27,469 bases of DNA from NCBI GenBank assembly GCA_005800795.1, contig SYEN01000521.1:1-27469 (forward strand). Direction: 5' to 3'. Below the pieces are notes generated by a model that worked only from the letters and a program-made list of their open reading frames with translations, searched no databases and was not told the DNA's origin. This DNA is from Burkholderiales bacterium. GTDB lineage: Bacteria > Pseudomonadota > Gammaproteobacteria > Burkholderiales > SG8-41. A program made the position numbers and the translations under genes. Shown here in pieces: positions 1 through 7,399 of the stretch. The stretch's first letter is position 1; each line of letters starts with the position of its first letter.

Positions 1-141
1 CGGATGGCTGCTGTCCTTCGACAGGCCTTCGATGGTCGTCACAGTTTTACCCGCCACGTCCTGCAAGGTTTGCAGGCACGACTGCACCGGCTGGCCGTTC
101 AGATGCACGGTACACGCACCGCACTGCCCGACGCCGCAGCC
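1..141 (-). pseudogene. Inverted N-terminal fragment of a [2Fe-2S] subunit (IorA-like)
   Basis: Read on the minus strand from 141 down to 1, this gives 47 uninterrupted residues starting GCGVGQCGACTVHLNG and ending GLSKDSSHP. That is the plant-type [2Fe-2S] segment of small subunits of xanthine-dehydrogenase-family enzymes such as isoquinoline 1-oxidoreductase alpha. All four cluster cysteines are present (residues 2, 7, 10 and 22 of the fragment). The frame stays open to base 1, so it continues beyond the left edge. It points away from the C-terminal end of the same kind of protein, which starts at about 143 on the plus strand. One gene therefore appears broken by an inversion junction near 141-143. 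Either a real rearrangement or a chimeric contig end could cause this. The identification is firm; the cause is not. Confidence 0.8.
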
Positions 142-142
142 C

Positions 143-247
143 ACACATGAACAGATCGTTGAATACATGAGCCCGAACATTTGCCGCTGTGGCACCTACG
201 CGCGCATCACGCGGGCGATTGTGCGTGCCTCGAAAGAGATGGTGTAG
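143..247 (+). CDS. C-terminal remnant of [2Fe-2S] subunit (IorA-like), 5' truncated
   Basis: The last 34 codons before the TAG at 245-247 read THEQIVEYMSPNICRCG and continue to SKEMV. NICRCGTY is the C-terminal CxC signature that binds the second [2Fe-2S] cluster in molybdenum hydroxylase small subunits. An open frame extends left to about base 32, but that stretch is an antisense reading of the inverted N-terminal half and should not be taken as protein. The central part with the other two cysteines of this cluster (usually CGYCQSG) is absent. The stop lies 2 bases before the ATG of the large subunit, the usual small-then-large operon order. The small subunit would pass electrons from the Mo site to an acceptor. 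Confidence 0.8.
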   Translation, partial: THEQIVEYMSPNICRCGTYARITRAIVRASKEMV

Positions 248-249
248 CC

Positions 250-2466
250 ATGACGACACACGCAAACATCAATCAACCACGCCGCAATTTCATGGTCGGC
301 GCGGCGGGTTTTACCTTTGGCGTTGCGGTCGCGCCATCGTTGCTGACGGGCGAGGCACACGCGCAAAACAACGCTGTCAAGATGAATAACTGGGTGACGA
401 TACACGGCGACGGCACGGTGGCAATCATGTCGCCCGCGTCGGAAATGGGGCAGGGCTCGTTGACTTCGCTACCGCGCATTGTGGCGGATGAAATGGATGC
501 GGATTGGTCGAAGGTGAAAATCGATCCAACGGCGGTGAGTGATCCGATTTTCGGTAATCCTGGCCGCGGCTTTCACCAGTACACCGCAGGCAGTGCCACG
601 GTGACGGGTTACTTCAACAACTTGCGGCTGTTCGGCGCGCAGGTGCGGCAGGTGCTGATGGACAACGCCGCGCAACGCTGGGGCGTGCCGCTGGCGGAAA
701 CCACCACACAATCCGGCGTGGTGCTGCATCAGAAATCCGGCCGCCGCCTGACGTATGGCGAAATTGCCGCCTTCGCGAAAATTCCCGCCGAGGCGCCGCA
801 GGTGGTTGTGGAGCCAGTGGCGACTGCCGAATTCCACTTGATTGGCAAGGACATCCCGCGCACTGATATTCCGGGCAAGCAGGACGGCAGCACGAAATAC
901 AGCATCGACGTGCAGGTGCCGGGGATGATCTATGGCGCCATTCTGCGCGAGCCGGTTGAAGGCGCGGGTGTCGCGGGCGTGGATGACAAGGCCGCGCGCG
1001 CTGTAGAAGGTGTGCTTCACGTGGTGCCATTGAAAAATGGTGTCGGCGTGCTGGCGGAAAATCCCTGGGCCGCGTTTCAGGGGCGCAAGGCGCTGAAGGT
1101 GACATGGGGCAGCAAGGCGCAAGGCGCGGGCTTTTCCACCAGCGGTGGGTTTGAGCAATTTGCCCAGGCGGCCCGCGATCCGGCGCAGGCGGTGATCGAG
1201 TGGGATCGCGCAGGCGACGCGGCCGCGAAGCTGAAAGGCGCCGCGCGCGTTGTCGAGGCGGAGTATCGCTCGGATTACGCGTATCACGGACAGATGGAGC
1301 CGCTGAATTCCATTGCCGCTGTTTCGCCCAAGGGTGATGCGGTGGAACTCTGGTGCGGCGTGCAAAGCCAGACCATTGCGGTGACGGTGGCGGCACAGGC
1401 GTTGGGCATTCCCGAATCGCGGGTGAAGTTCAATCACCATCTGCTGGGCGGCGGCTTTGGCCGGCGCGGCAACCGCGACGCGGATTTCGTGCTCGATTCG
1501 GTGTTGCTGTCGAAGGCATCGGGCAAACCAGTAAAAGTTATGTGGACCCGTGAGGACGACATCCACTCCGGCCGTTTCCGCCCGCTGTATGTGAACCGCC
1601 TGCGCGCGGGGCTGGATGCCTCGGGCAATATTTCCGGCTGGCATCATCGCGGCGTGTGCGATCACGTGATGGCCTTCATGGACCCGGTGCGTTACAAGGC
1701 GGTGAAGGGGCGCGACGGCATTGCCTTGAATGGCATTAACATCCGCTCTTATGAAATTGCCGACCGTATGGGGGAAGGCGTGCTGGTGCATACCGGCATG
1801 CGCACCAACCCGTTGCGCGGTATCGGCTTGACGGCCAACAGTTTCGCCACCGAAGTGTTCATCGACGAGCTGGCGGCCAGCGCCAAGGCCGATCCTGTCG
1901 AGTTTCGTCTGCGGTTGTTGTCCAAACAACCGCGCGCGCGCCGTGTCATCGAAGACACGGCGGCCATGGCCGGCTGGAAAAATCGGCGTGCAGGACGCGG
2001 GCTGGGTGTGGCGTATGTGGATTACTCCGGCACGCACGTGGCGGGCATCGCCGAAGTGTCTGTTGACAAGCAAACCGGCGCCATCAAGGTGCACAACTTC
2101 TGGTGCACGATAGATTGCGGGGTGGCGGTGCACCCCGATAATGTGATTGCGCAGACCGAAAGCTCGATTGTTTATGGTTTGGGGCTGGCGCTGACCGAAC
2201 GCATCAGTATCGCCAACGGCGCAGTGGAGCAGTCGAACTTTTTTGACTACCACGTGCCGCGCATGCGTGACGTGCCGGAACTGCATATCAAGCTCGTTCA
2301 AACCAAAAACCATCCCACCGGGGCGGGGCAGATGGCGGTGCCGCTGGTGCCATCGGCGATTTCCAATGCGGTGTTTGCGCTGACCGGCGTGCGCCTGCGG
2401 CAGCAACCGATGCTGGCGGCCCGCGTCAAAACCGCCTTACTGGCAGGCGAAGAGCGGATAGCATAA
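250..2466 (+). CDS. Molybdopterin-binding large subunit, isoquinoline 1-oxidoreductase beta-like
   Basis: This 738-residue protein is a xanthine-dehydrogenase-family Mo-hydroxylase large subunit of the IorB type, expected to hydroxylate an aldehyde or N-heterocycle. A Tat signal is visible: twin arginines at residues 11-12 (QPRRNFMVG), a hydrophobic stretch, then AHAQ near residue 38. Two Mo-binding halves follow, with GGGFGRRGNRD near residue 400 and TNPLRGIG further on. The length fits IorB proteins. I chose ATG 250, which has an AAAGAG ribosome site, because it begins the Tat signal; an open frame back to 181 overlaps the small-subunit end. Oddity: the conserved C-terminal GxGE, whose Glu is catalytic in the family, reads GAGQ with Gln at 694 (codon 2329-2331). 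The small subunit directly upstream is broken, so a working holoenzyme is doubtful as the sequence stands. Confidence 0.9.
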   Translation: MTTHANINQPRRNFMVGAAGFTFGVAVAPSLLTGEAHAQNNAVKMNNWVTIHGDGTVAIMSPASEMGQGSLTSLPRIVADEMDADWSKVKIDPTAVSDPIFGNPGRGFHQYTAGSATVTGYFNNLRLFGAQVRQVLMDNAAQRWGVPLAETTTQSGVVLHQKSGRRLTYGEIAAFAKIPAEAPQVVVEPVATAEFHLIGKDIPRTDIPGKQDGSTKYSIDVQVPGMIYGAILREPVEGAGVAGVDDKAARAVEGVLHVVPLKNGVGVLAENPWAAFQGRKALKVTWGSKAQGAGFSTSGGFEQFAQAARDPAQAVIEWDRAGDAAAKLKGAARVVEAEYRSDYAYHGQMEPLNSIAAVSPKGDAVELWCGVQSQTIAVTVAAQALGIPESRVKFNHHLLGGGFGRRGNRDADFVLDSVLLSKASGKPVKVMWTREDDIHSGRFRPLYVNRLRAGLDASGNISGWHHRGVCDHVMAFMDPVRYKAVKGRDGIALNGINIRSYEIADRMGEGVLVHTGMRTNPLRGIGLTANSFATEVFIDELAASAKADPVEFRLRLLSKQPRARRVIEDTAAMAGWKNRRAGRGLGVAYVDYSGTHVAGIAEVSVDKQTGAIKVHNFWCTIDCGVAVHPDNVIAQTESSIVYGLGLALTERISIANGAVEQSNFFDYHVPRMRDVPELHIKLVQTKNHPTGAGQMAVPLVPSAISNAVFALTGVRLRQQPMLAARVKTALLAGEERIA

Positions 2467-2470
2467 AAGC

Positions 2471-2490
2471 CAATAAAAACAGATACTTAC
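2471..2490 (+). repeat. AT-rich intergenic element, copy 1
   Basis: The sequence CAATAAAAACAGATACTTAC lies 4 bases after the large-subunit stop. It resembles elements at 7361, 10311, 14328 and 22821, all on the same strand and all outside genes. It matches copy 5 (22821) best, sharing AACAGATACTTA. Its function is unknown. Confidence 0.55.
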
Positions 2491-2497
2491 GTTTTTT

Positions 2498-2523
2498 TCA
2501 TGATAAGTAATCATGATAAGTAA
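2498..2523 (+). repeat. Perfect 13-base tandem duplication
   Basis: TCATGATAAGTAA occurs twice head to tail (2498-2510 and 2511-2523) between the molybdoenzyme gene and the ATP-grasp gene. Each unit contains the near-palindrome TCATGA. It could be a simple replication-slippage duplication or a paired regulator site for the downstream gene; nothing here decides between them. Confidence 0.7.
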
Positions 2524-2589
2524 TTTTGTGGGTTGTGGGTAATAGGGCGCTGATGCGGGCCCTGAGTGGCGCGCACCGTAAGCAAATGC

Positions 2590-3594
2590 ATGAAGTTGCC
2601 TGAACCTCGCTTGCCCAGTTGCGACATGGTGTTGCTGGTGGATGCTGAAACTGGCACGCCTGCACGTGCCGGCAACGGTGGCTTTCGTGTCGATGCCGGT
2701 AGTGTCGAAGCGCAGGTACTGCGGGCGCTGCGGCGGCTGGGCAAGCGCGTGGTGGTGGTGCCGTTTAATGCCGATGTGCGGCTGACCCTGAATACCTTGC
2801 TCGGGCTCGCACCGCGCTTGATTTTCAATCTCACCGAATGGATCGACGGCGACCGCGCACGCGATCACGAAATCACCGGATTCCTTGATCGTCATGGGCT
2901 TTGTTATACCGGTACGGCGGGGCCGGGGCTGCGTTTGGCACGTGACAAATCACGCGCGAAAGCGGCGGTCGCGCAGACGGGTGTTGCCGTGCCGCGCAAA
3001 TTTTCGCCGCAGGCGCGGGGGCAGGGCAAGCTGCCGTATGCGGTGTTCGTCAAACCGCGTCAGGGCGATGGCTCGGATGCCATCAGCGGTGCAGCCCTGG
3101 TACACACGCATGCGGCTTTGCGCGAACGCGTGAAATCGCTGCAGCTGCGCAAGCTGGGCCCGGCGCTATGCGAGGAATACATCGAAGGCCGCGATGTGTT
3201 TGTGGCGCTGCTCGGCAACACGCCGCAAGTGCTGCATCCGCTTGAGCTGGTGGTGGGTCGGCAGGGAACGGGCGCACCGCGCTTTGCCACGCGGCTTCTG
3301 AAGCATGACGATGCCTACAAGCGGCGCTGGCGCGTCAGTTACCGCGAAGCTGAACTGCCGCGCGCGGTGCTGATCGAAATCCGGCAAGCCAGCCCGCGGA
3401 TATTTCATGCCTTGAAACTACGAGACTATGCGCGGCTGGATTTTCGTTTGACCGCTGACCACCGGCTTTATTTTATCGAAGCCAATCCCAACCCCGATTT
3501 GGGCCGGCACACGTTTGGGCACGAGCGTTGTTTTGCGGGGGTGGAATACACAGCATTGATCCAGCGTATCGTATGGGCTGCGCTGACGCGTTAA
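2590..3594 (+). CDS. ATP-grasp enzyme, D-alanine-D-alanine ligase-like
   Basis: The 334-residue protein has the ATP-grasp layout of D-Ala-D-Ala ligases: an N-terminal Rossmann-like part with NLTEWIDG; a central YTGTAGPGLRLARDKSRAK resembling the GxxGS..DK region; the nucleotide lysine in VFVKPRQGDGS; EEYIEGRDVFVALLG; and a C-terminal DFRL..FIEANPNPDL supplying Mg ligands. The family joins a carboxylate to an amine using ATP, and the substrate here is unknown. There are no mur or fts neighbours, so a housekeeping peptidoglycan role is unlikely; a dipeptide or carboxylate-amine ligase of secondary function is equally possible. The start is uncertain: GTG 2566, ATG 2590 and ATG 2626 share the frame and none has a strong ribosome site. 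I prefer 2590. The gene converges with the VOC gene, 20 bases separating the two ends. Confidence 0.8.
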   Translation: MKLPEPRLPSCDMVLLVDAETGTPARAGNGGFRVDAGSVEAQVLRALRRLGKRVVVVPFNADVRLTLNTLLGLAPRLIFNLTEWIDGDRARDHEITGFLDRHGLCYTGTAGPGLRLARDKSRAKAAVAQTGVAVPRKFSPQARGQGKLPYAVFVKPRQGDGSDAISGAALVHTHAALRERVKSLQLRKLGPALCEEYIEGRDVFVALLGNTPQVLHPLELVVGRQGTGAPRFATRLLKHDDAYKRRWRVSYREAELPRAVLIEIRQASPRIFHALKLRDYARLDFRLTADHRLYFIEANPNPDLGRHTFGHERCFAGVEYTALIQRIVWAALTR

Positions 3595-3614
3595 GTTGGT
3601 GCGCCATGGAAGGC

Positions 3615-4172
3615 TCAGACAGTTGCCACGGCCCTGCGCCCGTCACCCCGCAGCTGACGCATGGCTTCTTCCAGCTCGCCCCTGGGGGTGACGCCCATTT
3701 CAACCCGCCTGCTTACGTCCCACACCCGATGCACGTCGGCCATGACTTCGGCGTCGGGGCGATCGATGTCGATAGGCACGCCAATCATCGCCCAGGAGCG
3801 CAGGCCGGTCAGCCAGAAAGTCTCGACGCGGTTGCCTTCCGGATCGCGGAAGTAAAGGCCGATCGCACTGGCATGCGTGACCAGCCGGTCGATGGGGTAG
3901 CCTTTTGCCATGGCGCGCCGTTTGAAGTCGCGGACGTTATCCAGCGACTCGACACGCAGTGATATTTGCTGGATCAGATGATCGTCATCTGCATCCGGAC
4001 GGCCCAGCATGATGGCGATTTCGTGATCGACGGCCTCAGGATCGGCACTGAAAAATGCCGCACCGTCATTGCACTTGGTGAGCGTCATACCCATGAAGCC
4101 GCCCCAAAAATCCTTCATCACTGCCAGATCCTTAACGAAATACCCGATGTGCCCGAGCCCCAAGACTGCCAT
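3615..4172 (-). CDS. VOC family protein, extradiol dioxygenase/glyoxalase-like
   Basis: This 185-residue vicinal-oxygen-chelate protein starts GLGHIGYFVKDL and carries DPEGNRVETFW near its C-terminal third, the paired beta-alpha-beta-beta-beta pattern of the fold. His8 and Glu117 are the likely outer metal ligands. The middle position, often His in extradiol dioxygenases (xHIAFxV), reads QQISLRV, so Gln69 replaces it. Glyoxalase-type members can use Gln as a ligand, so this does not prove loss of activity. The start is well supported by an AGGAGG ribosome site 6-7 bases ahead of ATG 4172. It could cleave an aromatic diol or act on another small oxygenated substrate; the neighbours do not identify which. 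Confidence 0.82.
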   Translation of the reverse strand: MAVLGLGHIGYFVKDLAVMKDFWGGFMGMTLTKCNDGAAFFSADPEAVDHEIAIMLGRPDADDDHLIQQISLRVESLDNVRDFKRRAMAKGYPIDRLVTHASAIGLYFRDPEGNRVETFWLTGLRSWAMIGVPIDIDRPDAEVMADVHRVWDVSRRVEMGVTPRGELEEAMRQLRGDGRRAVATV

Positions 4173-4312
4173 GTAAAACCTCCTGATTGCGGATGGATGC
4201 GGTCGTTGCGATGACCGTCTGACAATTCAGGTGACAAGTAGGCGCCACGCCAGCGCGACTGTCAAGGTGTCATCCTTTTGCGAGGGGAGCGATGCTTTTA
4301 GCCGGGCACATG

Positions 4313-4828
4313 TCACGCCCGGTCGAAATGGCGTCCCGTGGGGTCGGGGTACAGCACGCGCTCCACCGCGATGACAAAGGGCAAGGCCGCGCCAAGCGTA
4401 GCTTTGGCTTCATCGATATCGATGACTTGCGCCTGTCCACCGTCGTCGTTGATGGTGTGATAACAAATCAGCGTTACCGCATGCCGTTGCGCCTTAGCAT
4501 CGCGCGCGTCCGCGTGACTGGCTAGCCATGCCAGCGCCTCGTGCGCACGGGAAGATGCCTGCGAGTAACGGCTCGTGGTCAAAAACACGGCAGCAAATAA
4601 TCCGAGTGCAAGTACGATCGCCAGTGCCCAGAACAACACATCGGCAACCAGCGGCGGCCAACCGAGCCGTTTCGACAAGGGCGGCAACAACAGCAACAGC
4701 AGCCCGGCGCCGACAACCGTAATGCAGCCGATGCCGCGCCGGTCAGCGGGTGGCGGTTGCGCCAGCAGACGCTGCGCCTCGTCCCGTATTGCGGCTTGTT
4801 CTCCGGCGTCGAGGGTGACCAGTTCCAT
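4313..4828 (-). CDS. Small membrane protein of unknown function
   Basis: I do not recognise this 171-residue protein. It has a charged N-terminal segment, then two hydrophobic helices (about residues 34-52 with TVVGAGLLLLLLPPL, and 63-87 with VLFWALAIVLALGLFAAVFL), then a soluble C-terminal half of about 80 residues. The likely topology is a hairpin with both ends on the same side of the inner membrane. It lies 47 bases downstream of the metallo-beta-lactamase-fold gene on the same strand and could be the last gene of that transcript. Codon use and frame look normal for the region. Confidence 0.65.
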   Translation of the reverse strand: MELVTLDAGEQAAIRDEAQRLLAQPPPADRRGIGCITVVGAGLLLLLLPPLSKRLGWPPLVADVLFWALAIVLALGLFAAVFLTTSRYSQASSRAHEALAWLASHADARDAKAQRHAVTLICYHTINDDGGQAQVIDIDEAKATLGAALPFVIAVERVLYPDPTGRHFDRA

Positions 4829-4875
4829 GCCAGGTTGCAGGCCGGCGTCTCAAACCACCTTCGCGTTTCTCGCGG

Positions 4876-6501
4876 CTATAGGCCCGACAGTTTCATCAGG
4901 GGCGCTACAGGCCCCACCGCCCCATGGCCGCCGGCGAAGTTCTCGGCGTCGAGATTCCATCTCTTCAGGCCCTTCATCACGTCGAGTTCGCCGGGACGCA
5001 ACTTGGCCAGCAACGGGTCGCGTCCGGGCGACCACAGGTCGGTGACGAAACCGAGTTTCGCGTCAGGGACGAATGCGATCAGCGTGCCGGTGGAATGCTG
5101 GGTTTCAATGAAATAGAAACCGACTTCGCGCCTGGCATCCTTCAGCACGTGTTTGTCCTTGACTTCGATAATCTGCGCAGCGCGCGGGCTGTTGTGCAGC
5201 CGGTCATTCAGTGCTGCACCCGGGGCGCTAAACATTTGGGCAAAGTGTGCCCTGTTGCCGGGGCCGACCACCACCGTTGCGCCTTCGGCGACGTAGGTGC
5301 GCGCGCCGCTGGTGTGATCCCAGTGATGGTGGGTGAGCATCAGGTACTTGATCGGCTTGCCCGGATAACGCGCCTTGGAGGCCTTGATCATCCACTCCGA
5401 AAACTGTTCATTGACGGGCGCATCGAGTATCACCAGATACTTGTCCATCTCGACCACCACACTGTTGTGCGATACACCGCGCGACTGGCTGACGCCGGGC
5501 GCGATATCGACGAGATCCGGCTCGCCTCGTGCCGATATATCCCAGCCCACGGTGTCCGAATCCATCAGGTTGCCCCAGTGGCCGCGGCGCATCATCCACT
5601 GGTGCGGAATACCCGAGTTCGCACGCGAGGCTTGCACCGCGATGGCACGTGCGGTGATGGGAATTTCAAACAGGGTCGAGTGCAACGGCGGATTGGCGGT
5701 GACCTGATCGTACCGGATCGACAGCGTGTTGCGACCGTTAAGGTGATACTCGAGGCTGTGAGCAATTTTCACACCCGCAACATCGCGCCAGTCGGCAAGT
5801 GTCATATCGAAATGCGCGTCACCCTGGATCGGATCAGCATCGCGCGTGCGGATGATCGCCGGCAGCTTGCTTGCCGGATCGAACAGTACGACGAAGCTGA
5901 AGTTGCGCACATCGTATTGCAGCGCGGGATAGTCTTTGCCGTTGACCTTGACTGGTGCCAGCGCGCGCACTGCAGCCGGATTCGCTTTCATGTCGAGCAC
6001 GAGGCGCGGCGAGCGGCGGGTGAGTTCGCGCAGAACGATCGCCGCGCGTGCGCCGGACATCGGATGTCCCGGCGGACTGCTGCGCAGGCTGATCGCCGTG
6101 CGCGACTGTGAGTCGACCCCGGCCACGTAGCCGATTTCATTCGCCATGATTTCACTGTATTTCAGTTCCAGCGGCTTGGGCTGGATGCGCGTCACGCGCC
6201 GTTCCCAATCGGTGCGTGCGCTGCCTCCGGCGAGATCGCGTTGCACGAAAAATTTTGCTTCGCCGGCCGGCCGCAGCTCCGCCTTGGCGCCGGGTTCGTA
6301 CGATGATTCATACTCGCGCTGCTGATCTGTGCCACGTAGGGCAATCGTGTTCAGTGCGTTCAGTGCGGCTTCGCCGCCCATGGCGCTGATTGCTGCATTG
6401 ACGAGGCTGTGCCCTTGTGCGCTGACAACGCCTGTTGCGCCGAGCAGCGTGCCGATCAATAACGCCCTGAAACAAATACCAACACACCTTCCGAAATTCA
6501 T
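4876..6501 (-). CDS. Exported metallo-beta-lactamase-fold hydrolase
   Basis: The protein has 541 residues when started at ATG 6501, which is preceded by GGGGGGAAG and begins a clear signal peptide (FRALLIGTLLGATGVVSAQ). An in-frame start at 6537 would spoil that signal. Roughly residues 30-320 form a large N-terminal region I cannot name. The C-terminal 220 residues are an MBL domain: THHHWDH with metal ligands His391, His393, Asp395 and His396, a later HSTGTLIAFVPDAKLGFVTD supplying His and Asp, and a terminal GGHG. The family hydrolyses esters, thioesters or lactones with a dinuclear metal centre, here in the periplasm. It follows the enoyl-CoA hydratase gene by 50 bases and may be the last catabolic gene of the minus-strand cluster. 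The substrate is unknown. Confidence 0.85.
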   Translation of the reverse strand: MNFGRCVGICFRALLIGTLLGATGVVSAQGHSLVNAAISAMGGEAALNALNTIALRGTDQQREYESSYEPGAKAELRPAGEAKFFVQRDLAGGSARTDWERRVTRIQPKPLELKYSEIMANEIGYVAGVDSQSRTAISLRSSPPGHPMSGARAAIVLRELTRRSPRLVLDMKANPAAVRALAPVKVNGKDYPALQYDVRNFSFVVLFDPASKLPAIIRTRDADPIQGDAHFDMTLADWRDVAGVKIAHSLEYHLNGRNTLSIRYDQVTANPPLHSTLFEIPITARAIAVQASRANSGIPHQWMMRRGHWGNLMDSDTVGWDISARGEPDLVDIAPGVSQSRGVSHNSVVVEMDKYLVILDAPVNEQFSEWMIKASKARYPGKPIKYLMLTHHHWDHTSGARTYVAEGATVVVGPGNRAHFAQMFSAPGAALNDRLHNSPRAAQIIEVKDKHVLKDARREVGFYFIETQHSTGTLIAFVPDAKLGFVTDLWSPGRDPLLAKLRPGELDVMKGLKRWNLDAENFAGGHGAVGPVAPLMKLSGL

Positions 6502-6551
6502 ACTTCCCCCCGATACAGTTTGTTGGACTGAAACCATCCGGCAGTGCGGTA

Positions 6552-7340
6552 CTATTTTCCCTTGAATACCGGTTTGCGTTTTTCACCAAAGGCGCGCACG
6601 CCTTCCAGCCGGTCGTCGGTAACCACCGTACGATTGTAAGCTTCGATTTCAATGGCCAACCCGGTGCGTAGATCGACATCCAGCCCGCGGCGTATCGAGG
6701 TTTTGGCCTGCCGCAGAGAAACGGGTGCACTGGCGCACATCTGCCGTGCAGTGACGAGTGCCGCAGGCATCAGTTCTGCCGGCTCGCATACACGGTTGAC
6801 CATGCCCCACTCGAAACCTTCCTCTGCGCTAAACGCGCGGCCCGTGAGGATCAGTTCTTTCGCCCGGCGCTCACCCACCGCACGCGGCAGATTTTGCGTG
6901 CCGCCGCAGCCGGGTAATATGCCGAGCGTGGTTTCGGGCAGCGCGAAGCGCGCGGTGTTCGCAGCGTAAATAAAGTCGCAGGCCAGTGCGAGTTCGCAGC
7001 CGCCGCCAAAGGCGGAGCCGTTCACCGCCGCGATCACCGGTGCAGTGCAGTTCATGACCGCATAGAAGGCCTCCTCGAAAATGGCGTGTTGTATGCGCCA
7101 TTGTTCGTCGGTCATGCAGTTGCGTTCCTTCAGATCGCCTCCGGCGCAAAACGCCTTGTCGCCGCTTCCGGTGATCAGCACGCAGCGCACGGCCTGCGGA
7201 TGAAACGCCAGCGGCGCGAAAATCTCGCGTAGTTCGATGCCCATTTGCGTGTTGAGCGCATTGCGTGTTTCCGGGCGGTGCAGCGTGACCTGGAGCAGGC
7301 CATCGGCGGATTTTTCGATTTGCAGGGTTTGAGCGGGCAT
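6552..7340 (-). CDS. Enoyl-CoA hydratase/isomerase family protein
   Basis: This 262-residue crotonase-fold enzyme is full length for the family. The CoA-binding and oxyanion-hole segments are seen in FCAGGDLKE (residues 64-72) and FGGGCELALACD (111-122). Both catalytic glutamates of true hydratases are kept: Glu116 in GGGCE and Glu136 in LPETTLG, 20 residues apart as in crotonase. A hydratase role on a 2-enoyl-CoA is therefore more likely than a dehalogenase or ligase role. It sits downstream of the Bug receptor, CoA-ligase and dehydratase genes, consistent with a CoA-ester breakdown route. The ribosome site ahead of ATG 7340 is weak (GAATATTTCCC), so translation may depend on coupling or be low. 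Confidence 0.88.
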   Translation of the reverse strand: MPAQTLQIEKSADGLLQVTLHRPETRNALNTQMGIELREIFAPLAFHPQAVRCVLITGSGDKAFCAGGDLKERNCMTDEQWRIQHAIFEEAFYAVMNCTAPVIAAVNGSAFGGGCELALACDFIYAANTARFALPETTLGILPGCGGTQNLPRAVGERRAKELILTGRAFSAEEGFEWGMVNRVCEPAELMPAALVTARQMCASAPVSLRQAKTSIRRGLDVDLRTGLAIEIEAYNRTVVTDDRLEGVRAFGEKRKPVFKGK

Positions 7341-7360
7341 GGGAAATATTCTTAAATAGT

Positions 7361-7380
7361 GTTTAAAAACAATTAGTTAC
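7361..7380 (+). repeat. AT-rich intergenic element, copy 2
   Basis: GTTTAAAAACAATTAGTTAC lies between the Bug gene (ends 7400) and the enoyl-CoA hydratase start (7340). It is very close to copy 4 at 14328, with TTTAAAAACAATT identical in both. In the direction of transcription it lies in the leader of the hydratase gene. Confidence 0.55.
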
Positions 7381-7399
7381 ATAAATCCAGGCAAGGCAT

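Noticed and set aside
469..2406. Very long open frame on the minus strand, 645 codons
   Set aside because: It lies fully antisense to the molybdoenzyme gene and its product is rich in His, Arg and Gln with no domain pattern. It is a by-product of GC-rich codon use.
4230..4265. TTGACA on the minus strand (4265-4260) as a -35 box for the VOC gene
   Set aside because: No acceptable -10 box lies 16-18 bases downstream; a lone hexamer is not enough to call a promoter.
4924..6111. 395-codon plus-strand frame
   Set aside because: It is antisense to the metallo-beta-lactamase-fold gene, whose active-site motifs and signal peptide are clear on the minus strand.
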